From the NCBI GenBank assembly GCA_017546705.1, contig JAFYSB010000056.1:1-52301 (forward strand): 52,301 nucleotides of DNA. Reading direction: 5' to 3'. Of the stretch, positions 15,444 to 24,200 are shown piece after piece. The notes beneath the pieces were generated by a model, which was given only the letters and a program-made list of their open reading frames with translations, made no database searches and was not told where the DNA came from. The number at the start of each line of letters is the position of its first letter. Within the stretch, counting starts at the first letter, position 1. A program made the position numbers and the translations under genes. The DNA comes from Paludibacteraceae bacterium. Lineage in GTDB: Bacteria; Bacteroidota; Bacteroidia; Bacteroidales; Paludibacteraceae.

Positions 15444-16100
15444 ATGCGATACAAACTACTTTACATACTACTTTGGTGTAGTGCTATGGTATTTGCACAA
15501 AATGATACTACTGCTCTTAAAAAAGAAAAGGTACGTGTATTTCAAGGTTGTAGTGGTGGTATGATGGTGCATGCGGGCTATTTGTTTGGGCAACCCGCGG
15601 GTGCTATCCTGCCAACAGGTGAACAAATTAGTATGCAAGGCTTGACCTATGGTTTGGGCGGTTCGATGCGTGTCAATCTAATGAAGCACTTGCGAATTGG
15701 TTGTGAGGGCTTTAGTTCCAATGTAAAGAGTGGCATGACTGACCAACACGATTTTCTGCAAAAAGGTAGTTATATCCGTACTGGTTGGGGCGGCGTGATT
15801 GCCGATGCATGCTGGCGTATGGAGAAAGTATGGCCCTATATTGGTGGCTCGGTAGGTGGTGGTGCCATGCGCACATTGTCTATCGTGGATGGTAGTCAAG
15901 ACGATTGGCAATCAGAAAGCGTAGCTATCCTGCACAAGCAAGGATTTGGTTATGTGAATCCGTATGTGGGTATGGATTATTGTATCACCAAACGCATACA
16001 TGCTACGTTCCGTTTGGATTGGATGTTGGCATTTGCTAACAAGCAGTTGGTATTCCCTACAGGTCCCAGATTGTATGTGGGAATTATGTTCTGCCATTAA
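15444..16100 (+). CDS. Small outer-membrane beta-barrel-like protein, function unknown
   Basis: A 218-residue protein with a signal peptide ending in MVFAQ. The mature part is glycine- and aromatic-rich with alternating strands (YGLGGSMRVNL, LRIGCEGFSSNV, YIRTGWGGVIADACW, VWPYIGGSVGGG, VNPYVGMDYCITK, RLYVGIMF) and ends in an aromatic/His residue. This suggests a small beta-barrel or porin-like fold. I do not recognise a named family. The start is ATG 15444; an in-frame TTG at 15441 is adjacent and less likely. It lies 60 bp after the BtuF-like gene and is closed by a strong bidirectional terminator. Function with the upstream binding protein is possible but unproven. Confidence 0.65.
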   Translation: MRYKLLYILLWCSAMVFAQNDTTALKKEKVRVFQGCSGGMMVHAGYLFGQPAGAILPTGEQISMQGLTYGLGGSMRVNLMKHLRIGCEGFSSNVKSGMTDQHDFLQKGSYIRTGWGGVIADACWRMEKVWPYIGGSVGGGAMRTLSIVDGSQDDWQSESVAILHKQGFGYVNPYVGMDYCITKRIHATFRLDWMLAFANKQLVFPTGPRLYVGIMFCH

Positions 16101-16116
16101 CACTTTGTTGAAATAG

Positions 16117-16151
16117 AAAACGCCACTCTTCAAATTGGAGAGTGGCGTTTT
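16117..16151. terminator. Bidirectional intrinsic terminator
   Basis: AAAACGCCACTCT (16117-16129) and AGAGTGGCGTTTT (16139-16151) form a perfect 13-bp stem with a 9-nt loop. It lies between convergent genes ending at 16100 (+) and 16166 (-), with T-tails in both directions. Confidence 0.9.
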
Positions 16152-16165
16152 GGTATATGTAATGG

Positions 16166-17194
16166 TTATTTCTTAAAAGCATTCCAGCCTTGGGCTTGAA
16201 GTGAGAGTTCTTCACCATTGCGGCCGATAAGATTGACACCATGCTCGGACTTGGTGATATGACCAATCAAATACACATCCTCCAATGGGATAAGTTTCTC
16301 GTAATCTTCTAAATTACAAGTAAATAGCAACTCATAATCTTCTCCGCCATTGAGGGCACAAGTGACAATATTAAGGTTCATTTCCTCTGCTAATGCTGCT
16401 GCTTGGTAGTCGATCGGCAATTTGTCTTCGTAGATTGAACAACCAACATTGGATTGGGTGCAGATGTGCATGAGTTCGCTGCTTAGTCCATCGGAGATAT
16501 CCATCATAGCTGTAGGTTTGATTCCTGCTTTGTGCAATTGCTCAATGATGTCGCGACGTGCTTCTGGTTTGAGTTGGCGCTCAAGCAAATATTCGCGTCC
16601 TTCGAAAGCAGGGGTAGCATTCTCGTTGGCATTCATCACAATTCGTTCACGTTCAAGCAGTTGCAGTCCCATATAAGCAGTTCCTAGATTACCTGTCACG
16701 CAGATAAGATCATTGACTTTAGCGCCATTGCGATAGACGATATCGGAGTCATATGCTGTACCGAGGCAAGTGATGGAGATGGTTAATCCTGTCATAGAAG
16801 CAGAGGTATCGCCACCTACAAGATCAACATTATATTTCTCGCATGCGAGGCGTATGCCAGCATAGAGTTCTTCGAGGTCTTCTATGGAGAAACGTTTGCT
16901 AATTCCGAGAGAAACAGTGATTTGCGTAGGGGTGCCATTCATAGCGTAGATGTCAGAGAAATTGACAACAGCGGCCTTGTAACCAAGGTGCTTGAGAGGT
17001 ACGTACTCCAAATTGAAGTGGATACCTTCGAGCAAGAGATCGGTGGTAACAAGCGTGCGTTTGTCGGCATAGTGCATCACCGCAGCATCGTCACCTACTC
17101 CTTTTTGGGTAGAAGGTTGCACGGGTTTGATATCTTTAGTGAGGTGCTTAATGAGCCCAAATTCACCGAGTGTAGCGATTTCTGTTTTGGACAT
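16166..17194 (-). CDS. thiL: Thiamine-monophosphate kinase
   Basis: A 342-residue enzyme that phosphorylates thiamine monophosphate to the cofactor thiamine diphosphate. Family motifs are clear: TLGEFGLIKHLT at the N-terminus, GVGDDAAVM, TTDLLLEGIHF, YKAAVVNFSDIYAMNGTP, LVGGDTSASM, VTGNLGTAYMGLQL, AMMDISDGLSSEL and NGGEDYELLFTC. Length is normal. It is a single gene on the minus strand, with a TTG-N20-TACCTTTG promoter at 17298-17328. Its roughly 100-nt leader contains a 7-bp repeat array 12-45 bp before the start codon. No TPP riboswitch was recognised. Confidence 0.95.
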   Translation of the reverse strand: MSKTEIATLGEFGLIKHLTKDIKPVQPSTQKGVGDDAAVMHYADKRTLVTTDLLLEGIHFNLEYVPLKHLGYKAAVVNFSDIYAMNGTPTQITVSLGISKRFSIEDLEELYAGIRLACEKYNVDLVGGDTSASMTGLTISITCLGTAYDSDIVYRNGAKVNDLICVTGNLGTAYMGLQLLERERIVMNANENATPAFEGREYLLERQLKPEARRDIIEQLHKAGIKPTAMMDISDGLSSELMHICTQSNVGCSIYEDKLPIDYQAAALAEEMNLNIVTCALNGGEDYELLFTCNLEDYEKLIPLEDVYLIGHITKSEHGVNLIGRNGEELSLQAQGWNAFKK

Positions 17195-17205
17195 AACGTT
17201 TTTTT

Positions 17206-17263
17206 CAGTTGACAGTTGATAGTTGAGAGTTGACAGTTCTTATCTCGCATACGCTCGAACGAT
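17206..17263. repeat. 7-bp array joined to a palindromic-type element in the thiL leader
   Basis: Heptamers CAGTTGA, CAGTTGA, TAGTTGA, GAGTTGA run from 17206 to 17233 with a partial unit after. CTTATCTCG (17239-17247) and CTCGAACGAT (17254-17263) follow. Both blocks recur inverted at 18248-18274 on the other side of ruvA. Confidence 0.75.
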
Positions 17264-17297
17264 CACTCGCAGAGCTCGTGTACGACAGTTGCGGGTG

Positions 17298-17328
17298 CAA
17301 AGGTACGGAAAAATTTGCGAGTATGCAA
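17298..17328 (-). promoter_or_regulatory. thiL promoter
   Basis: On the minus strand: TTG (complement of 17326-17328), 20-nt spacer, TACCTTTG (complement of 17298-17305). About 100 bp upstream of the thiL ATG. Confidence 0.75.
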
Positions 17329-17337
17329 ATTTTTGAG

Positions 17338-17365
17338 GTGAAAAGTGAAAACTGAAAGGTGAAAG
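17338..17365. repeat. 7-bp-period array
   Basis: Four contiguous units GTGAAAA, GTGAAAA, CTGAAAG, GTGAAAG, just upstream of the thiL promoter. Confidence 0.65.
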
Positions 17366-17402
17366 CATGCAGTAGTAGTGGGAGGATACGGGGAAAGTAT
17401 TG

Positions 17403-17446
17403 GATGGTAATAGCGTGGTAACGGAGTGGTATCGAGGTGGTAACGA
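17403..17446. repeat. 11-bp-period array (nnTGGTAACGn)
   Basis: Four units begin at 17403, 17414, 17425 and 17436: GATGGTAATAG, CGTGGTAACGG, AGTGGTATCGA, GGTGGTAACGA. Less regular copies may extend upstream to about 17381. Confidence 0.7.
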
Positions 17447-17528
17447 GAAAGAAAGCGGAAAGATTAGTTCTTGTTCAGAGATGAACAGATCGATAAATTT
17501 ATCTTTTTCAAAAAAAGTACGATTTTTC

Positions 17529-17559
17529 TTGTGTATGTGCAAAAATTTTAGTAATTTTG
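17529..17559 (+). promoter_or_regulatory. ruvA-sprA promoter
   Basis: TTG at 17529-17531, 20-nt spacer, TAATTTTG at 17552-17559. Predicted start near 17563, about 22 nt before the ruvA ATG. Confidence 0.75.
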
Positions 17560-17584
17560 CGCGTTTTTGTGTATAGTTACCATT

Positions 17585-18217
17585 ATGATTGAATATATAA
17601 AAGGAAATTTGACGGATTTGACCCCTACTTATGCGGTGATTGAGGCCGCAGGAGTGGGATATGCAATCAATATCGCATTGCCAACGTATTCTGCGTTGGT
17701 GGGCAAAGAGAATTCGGAAACGAAACTATTTGTAACCGAAATTATTCGTGAAGATACACACGATTTGTTCGGTTTCTTTACTCGTGGCGAACGTGAGTTG
17801 TTTTTGATGCTGATGACCGTGAGTGGCATTGGCGCGAACACAGCACGAATGATTATGTCGGCATACTCTGCGAGTGAGATACGTCAGATTATTGCTACAG
17901 GCAACGCGCGCGCGCTGTCGCAAGTGAAGGGACTGGGGCCTAAGACTGCACAACGCATTATTGTGGATTTGAAGGACAAGGTGCTGAAAATAGACCTTGG
18001 TTCGGAGGCGAACCAAGGCAGTTTAGAGGACGCCGCAAGCGGCTACAGTTTAGAGGCGAAAGGCGTGGATAGTGAAATCAAACAAGAGGCGGTAAGTGCA
18101 TTGACCATGTTAGGATTTGCAGCTGCTGCAAGCGGAAAAGTGGTAGATAAGATTTTGAAAGCAGAGCCACAGGCAAGCGTGGAGCAAGTCATAAGACAAG
18201 CGTTGAAGATGCTTTGA
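17585..18217 (+). CDS. ruvA: Holliday junction branch-migration protein RuvA
   Basis: A 210-residue RuvA, which binds four-way DNA junctions and recruits the RuvB motor. The start MIEYIKGNL at 17585 matches the family; the longer in-frame GTG/TTG region upstream overlaps the expected transcription start. The OB-fold domain contains EAAGVGYAI and EDTHDLFGFF. Helix-hairpin-helix repeats follow: LMTVSGIGANTARMI and LSQVKGLGPKTAQRIIVDLKDK. Domain III is EAVSALTMLGF to the C-terminus. The flexible linker between domains II and III (about 140-160) is encoded by a palindromic repeat element (18019-18056). The next gene is sprA, a neighbour pair seen in other Bacteroidota. Confidence 0.96.
   Translation: MIEYIKGNLTDLTPTYAVIEAAGVGYAINIALPTYSALVGKENSETKLFVTEIIREDTHDLFGFFTRGERELFLMLMTVSGIGANTARMIMSAYSASEIRQIIATGNARALSQVKGLGPKTAQRIIVDLKDKVLKIDLGSEANQGSLEDAASGYSLEAKGVDSEIKQEAVSALTMLGFAAAASGKVVDKILKAEPQASVEQVIRQALKML
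18019..18056 (+). repeat. Palindromic mini-repeat in frame inside ruvA
   Basis: Two exact CAGTTTAGAGG copies (18019-18029 and 18046-18056, 27 bp apart) bracket the hairpin GCCGC-AA-GCGGC (18032-18043). GAGGCGAA is also duplicated at 18005 and 18053. A closely similar arrangement lies at 46732-46761 between ispA and ddl. Confidence 0.75.
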
Positions 18218-18223
18218 TGATAA

Positions 18224-18289
18224 TTTTGAATTAAGAATTTTGAAATAATCGTTCGAGACGAATGTCGAGATAAGAATTAAGAGTTTTGA
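18224..18289 (+). repeat. Composite repeat covering the ruvA-sprA junction and the sprA start codon
   Basis: Heptamers ATTTTGA, ATTAAGA, ATTTGAA (18224-18244) are followed by ATCGTTCGAG (18248-18257) and CGAGATAAG (18266-18274), which are inverted copies of 17239-17263. Heptamers ATTAAGA and GTTTTGA (18276-18289) come next. The TTG start of sprA (18286-18288) lies within the last heptamer. Confidence 0.75.
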
Positions 18290-21200
18290 AGAAGATATTA
18301 TTTATATTATTGAGCGTGTTGCCTATGTTGGCATGGGCACAAGAGCAGGATACTATTGTGTCTTGGCAAGAGAATGATAGTATCAAGATGGCTCCATTAC
18401 AGGTGGAAGGAGTAGGTGCGGATAATTACGACGACTTGACACGCCCTCAAAGTAGTCTAGACCTAGAGAATCCAGATAATGTAAAGACGAGCATTGAATA
18501 TGACCCATTGACAGGATATTACGTGATGCACACGCGCATCGGCGATGTGGATATCGCGACACCATATCTGATGACCTCGGACGAATATCGTGCATACAGC
18601 GAACGCGAGACGATGGGCAAGTATTGGCAATCGAAGATTAGCGAAGTGGAGCACGATAATGAGAAGAAGTTCGATATCACGGATATGAAGTTCAACATCG
18701 GACCTGCGGATAAGGTGTTTGGTCCAGGTGGTGTGCAGTTGAAAATGCAAGGTTCGGCGGAGTTGTTGTTTGGTTTTAAACACCAATATGTGGACAATCC
18801 AGCATTGACTGAGCGCTCAAGAAACAATAATATCTTTGACTTTGACGAGAAGATTCAGGTGAATGTAAATGGTAAGGTGGGCGATAAACTCAATATGAAT
18901 TTGAGTTATAACACCGAAGCTTCGTTCGACTTTGACCAACAAAACTTAAAACTCAACTATAAAGGACAAGAGGACGACATTATACAATCGCTGGAGGCAG
19001 GTAATGTATCTATGAACTTGAATAGCAGTCTGATACAAGGAAGTAGTGCACTATTTGGTATCAAGACCGATTTGAAGTTTGGTAAGCTGAAAGTGCAAGC
19101 GTTGATTTCGCAACAAAACTCTGAAAGTCAATCTGTTTCGAGTAAAGGTGGTGCACAAACAACCAGCTTTGAGGTGCCAATTGATAGTTATGATGAGAAT
19201 CGCCACTTCTTCTTGAGTTATTATTTCCGCGACAATTATGAGCAGGCTATGCAGTCGCTGCCTTATATTGCGAGTGGTGTGACCATCAACCGTATTGAAG
19301 TGTGGGTAACCAACAAACGTGGCAATTATGATCAAGCACGTAATATCGTGGCGCTGACCGACTTGGGTGAGAATGACCCACAACATATTTTGAACGCATC
19401 TATTAGTGCAACTTCGGGAGCACGAATGCCTTATAACAAAGCGAACTCACTCTATCAAACTTTGGCCATGGAGCATACAAATATCCGTGATATTCAACAG
19501 ATTAGTTCTGTGATGCAAAACTTGACGGATATGGACTTGAGTGAAGATTATGAGAAGATTGAGTCTGCTCGATTGCTCAATAACGGCGAATACACATTGA
19601 ATGCCGCATTGGGTTATATCTCCTTGAAAACCGCATTGAACCAAGACGAGGTGTTGGCTGTAGCCTATGAGTATACCTATGGTGGACAAGTGTATCAAGT
19701 GGGTGAGTTCTCAACAGACGGCGGCGATAACATGGGTGCACCTAATGCATTGTTGCTCAAGATGTTGAAGAGCACCAACAATGCTCCTACTCACAAGAAC
19801 AAGGGCACATGGGATTTGATGATGAAAAACGTCTATTCATTAGGAGCAAGCCAAATATCAAGCGATAAGTTTGAATTGTACATCCAATACCGCAATGACT
19901 CGGTAGGAACGGAGATGCAATACTTGATGGAGGGAGATATTAAGGGTAAACAGTTGTTGCGCGTGATGAACCTTGACCGATTGGACTCACGTAATAACGC
20001 TTCTCCTGATGGACGCTTTGACTACGTGGAAGGCTATACTGCCCTATCCTCTTCTGGACGAATCATCTTCCCTGTATTGGAGCCATTTGGTAGTCACTTG
20101 GCGCAAGCGATAGGCAACCCTACAATTGCAGAGAAATATATTTTCCAAGAGCTTTATGACTCGACGCTGGTCAGCGCACAAGAGTTGTCGGAGAAGAATA
20201 AATTTGTGTTGATGGGTAAATACAAAGGTAGTGCTGGCAACGAGATTCGTTTGAATGCGATGAATATTCCTCGTGGAAGTGTGGTGGTAACTGCTGGTGG
20301 TGCAACGTTGATTGAAAACGTAGATTACACTGTGGATTATACCATGGGAACGGTGACGATTCTTAACCAATCCATTATTGATGCGGGAACGAATGTGGAT
20401 GTAAAATTGGAGAACCAATCGTTATTCTCCATGCAACGCAAGTCGCTCTTTGGTGCCCATTTGGAATATGAATTTAATAAGGATTTCACAGTTGGCGGTA
20501 CCATCATGCACTTGCGCGAGAAACCGCTAACAACTAAGGTGAATACGGGTAGTGAGCCATTGGCAAATACCATTTGGGGTGTGAACACCAGTTGGAAGAC
20601 GGAATTGCAATGGCTGACTTTGTTGATTGACAAAGTACCTTGGATAGAGGCTACAGCCCCTTCGACCTTCCAATTGAATGCTGAGTTTGCACACCTTATA
20701 CCAGGTCACACGAAAGACGTTGGTCAAGTTGGTACGGCATATATTGACGACTTTGAGGCAACAAAGACTAATATTGATATTCATTACCCAAGCTATTGGC
20801 GATTGGCATCTACTCCTACGGGGGATAAATTTGTAGAAGCAGATAAAAGTAACGACATTGCATACAATAAAAACCGTGCATTATTGGCATGGTACACTGT
20901 AGATCCAATCTTTGGTATTCCTCAAAGCAATACACCAAAGCACATTAAGGATGATCCCGAGGCCATGTCTGACCATCGTACGCGTGTGGTCATGGAGCAA
21001 GAGATTTACCCAGACAAGCAATCGCTGCCTAATGCAGATTCGAAATTGGCGGTGATGAACTTGAGCTTCTACCCAGAAGAGCGTGGTCCGTATAATATTT
21101 CCGCAGACGAGATTGGATTTGATGGCAAGTTGACTAATCCAAAGCAACGCTGGGGCGGTATCATGCGCAAATTGGATAATACCGATTTTGAAAAAGCGAA

Positions 21201-24200
21201 TATCGAGTATATCGAATTTTGGTTGATGGACCCATTCTTGACCAATGCAGATGCGGCATTTGAAGGTGGTGACTTGTATATTGACTTGGGCGATGTGAGC
21301 GAAGATATTTTGCGCGATGGCAAGAAGAGCTTTGAGCATGGTTTGCCACTAAATAACGATGAAACATTAATAGATAGAACCATTTGGGGTAGAAGTCCTA
21401 AAACAACGAGTACAGTTGTGGCGTTTGCCAACGAAGCTGGCGCAAGAGAAAAACAAGATGTGGGTCTGAATGGACTGAGTACCGCAGACGAATTTCTATT
21501 CGACTATAATGGTAGCAAGCCATATGCAGACTATGTGGCTACTCTACGCAACAGAGTGGATCAAGCTGTATTGGATATGTGGGCGACAGATGATTTCTCA
21601 CCATTGAATGACCCTGCTGGTGATAATTATCACTATTATCGTGGAGACGATTACGACCAACGTGAAACACCTGTTTTGGAGCGCTATAAACGTTTCAATG
21701 GTACCGAAGGTAACTCTCCCGAGATGGGCGAATATGATGCCTATGGAACGGCTTCTACCTTGCAACCTGATATTGAGGATATTAACCAGGATAATACGCT
21801 GAATGATAATGAGCGCTTCTATCGCTACCATATTTCCTTGCGACAAGAAGATATGCAACGCGTAGGACAACAGCATATCGCAAGTATCATGGAAACAAAT
21901 GTAACCTTGCGGAACAAGGAAACAGTCAAAGTAAAATGGTATCAATTCAAGATTCCATTGCGCGGTGATAGTGCAACGATGAAGAAAGTAGGTAATATTC
22001 GCAACTTCAAATCAATTCGTTTTGCACGTATCTACATGACTAATTTCTCGCAGGAGACTCACTTGCGTTTGGCAACATTGGACTTGGTACGTGGCGAATG
22101 GCGAAACTATACCAAAGGCCTATATCAAGATGCGGCAAACAACCAATACAATATTGCCAACCCATACACTACTAGCGGTTCGATGGTGGTAGAAGCAGTG
22201 AATATCGAAGAGAACTCTAATCGTACGCCTGTTAACTACGTATTACCTCCTGGTGTATCTCGTCAGACAGACCCCGGTCAAGCTCAATTGATTGAGCAAA
22301 ACGAGCAGTCCATGGTATTCCGTTTTAATCATTTGGCTCCAAAAGATGCACGTGCTGTATACAAGAATGTGGTATATGATATGCGTCAATACAAGCGCTT
22401 GCAAATGTTTGTGCATGCCGAGTGCCTACCACAATATGAAGCTATTGAAGACAAAGATGTTTCGTGCTTCATCCGTTTGGGATCGGATATCAAAAACAAC
22501 TATTATGAATATGAGATCCCATTGAACTTAACGCCAGAAGGGTTGTATAATGATGACAATCGCGAAGATCGTGAAAAGGTATGGAGGAATCAATTTGATT
22601 TTGCATTAAGTGCCCTTACACAAGCTAAGATGGACCGCAATCGTGCTAAACGTTCGGGCAACACCAACGTGGGCAATACAATCCCATACGAGACTTATGA
22701 TCCCGAGAATCTGGAGAATAAGATTACGATCTTGGGTAATCCTACATTGGAAGACATTCAATCCATCATGATTGGTATCCGCAACAAGACTACCGATGAG
22801 GTTAGTGGCGAAGTGTGGGTCAATGAGTTACGTTTGAGTGAATTTAATGAGCAGGGTGGTATAGCTGCGATGGCCAATGCAGCATTGAGCATTAGTGATA
22901 TTGCACAAGTGAATGTGGCAGGCCGTTTGGAAACAGCAGGATATGGATCAATAGAATCCAACGTGTTGGACCGCAATATGGAAGATATGTATCAACTTTC
23001 TGTAAGTGCAGCATTAGAGGGCGGACGTTTGTTCCCTGAGAAAGCGAAGTTGCAGATTCCGTTGTATGTGTCTTATACCAACCAAACAGAAACACCTGAT
23101 TTCGACCCATTGGATACGGATATCAAATTGTCAGAAAGTTTAGACACATACGAGACCAAAGCAGAGAAGGATTCTATTCGCTCGATGGCAAATACCACAC
23201 ACGAATCAACAAGTTTCTCTGTATCCAATTTGAAGGTGGACATCCACTCTAAGAAGCGTAACATGTTCTACGACCCTGCGAACTTCTCTATCTCTGCTAG
23301 CTATAACGAGCAGAAGCAATATTCACCAGAGATCGAACAAGACTTGAGTAGAGATTATAAGGGTAGTTTCAACTACTCCTATAATTTCAATCCGCAGCCT
23401 TGGGAACCATTCAAAGAGGTGAAGGCAGTACAAAAAGTGAAATTCCTAAGCGAATTAAACTTCTACTACCTACCGCAATCGTGGGCATTCAACACCAATA
23501 TGCACCGCACCTTTACCCATTTGAAGATGCGTGACTTCAACACTGCAGATTTGGGTGCGCCTGTACAAAACAACATGGATTTAACCTTCTCCAAAGACTT
23601 TACTTGGGATCGTAACTTCGACTTTAAGTATGACTTAACTAAAAATATGAAGTTCACCTTCCAAACAGCGATGAACTCTACGGTGGATGAAGGTTATTAT
23701 ACTCCTGAAATCATCAAAGACTATGCCTTCACCAATGACTATTACGAGGCATGGAAAGACACTATACAACGTAGTTTGGCAACATGGGGTACACCATATA
23801 CCTATCAACAATTATTCTCCGCGTCGTGGAATGTGCCATTCAATCGTATACCATACTTGGAGGCATTGACAGCAAACGCATCCTACAATGCTACATACAA
23901 TTGGAATCGTACGGTACAATCGAACAACAGTACCGCCGATTTGGGTAATGTGGTAAGTAGTACACGTGCATGGCAAGTGGATGGAGCATTGAACTTTGAA
24001 ACGCTCTATGGTAAATCTAAATATTGGAAGCAAATGACGCAACGTTATAATCAACGTGCAACTCGCAGACGTGCTTTCCGCGCAAAGGATTATACCACAA
24101 CCGTGACTCTTGAGGCAGGAGAAAGCAAAGAAATTACTCACCGTTTAGGCAGTGAATCACTAAAATTGACAGCAACCACTGCTGATGGCAAAGATGTAAA

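Larger units (their letters stand above)
17195..17584. other. Divergent regulatory interval between thiL and ruvA
   Basis: A 390-bp gap without a gene. From left to right it holds the thiL leader with a 7-bp array and palindromic-type element (17206-17263), the thiL promoter (17298-17328), a second 7-bp array (17338-17365), an 11-bp-period array (17403-17446) and the ruvA promoter (17529-17559). I see no small open frame worth calling. Confidence 0.7.

Noticed and set aside
17195-17300. TPP riboswitch before thiL
   Set aside because: No THI-box motifs; the leader is repeat-derived.
21598-21945. Minus-strand frames within sprA
   Set aside because: All are antisense to one continuous, well-supported 2487-residue protein.
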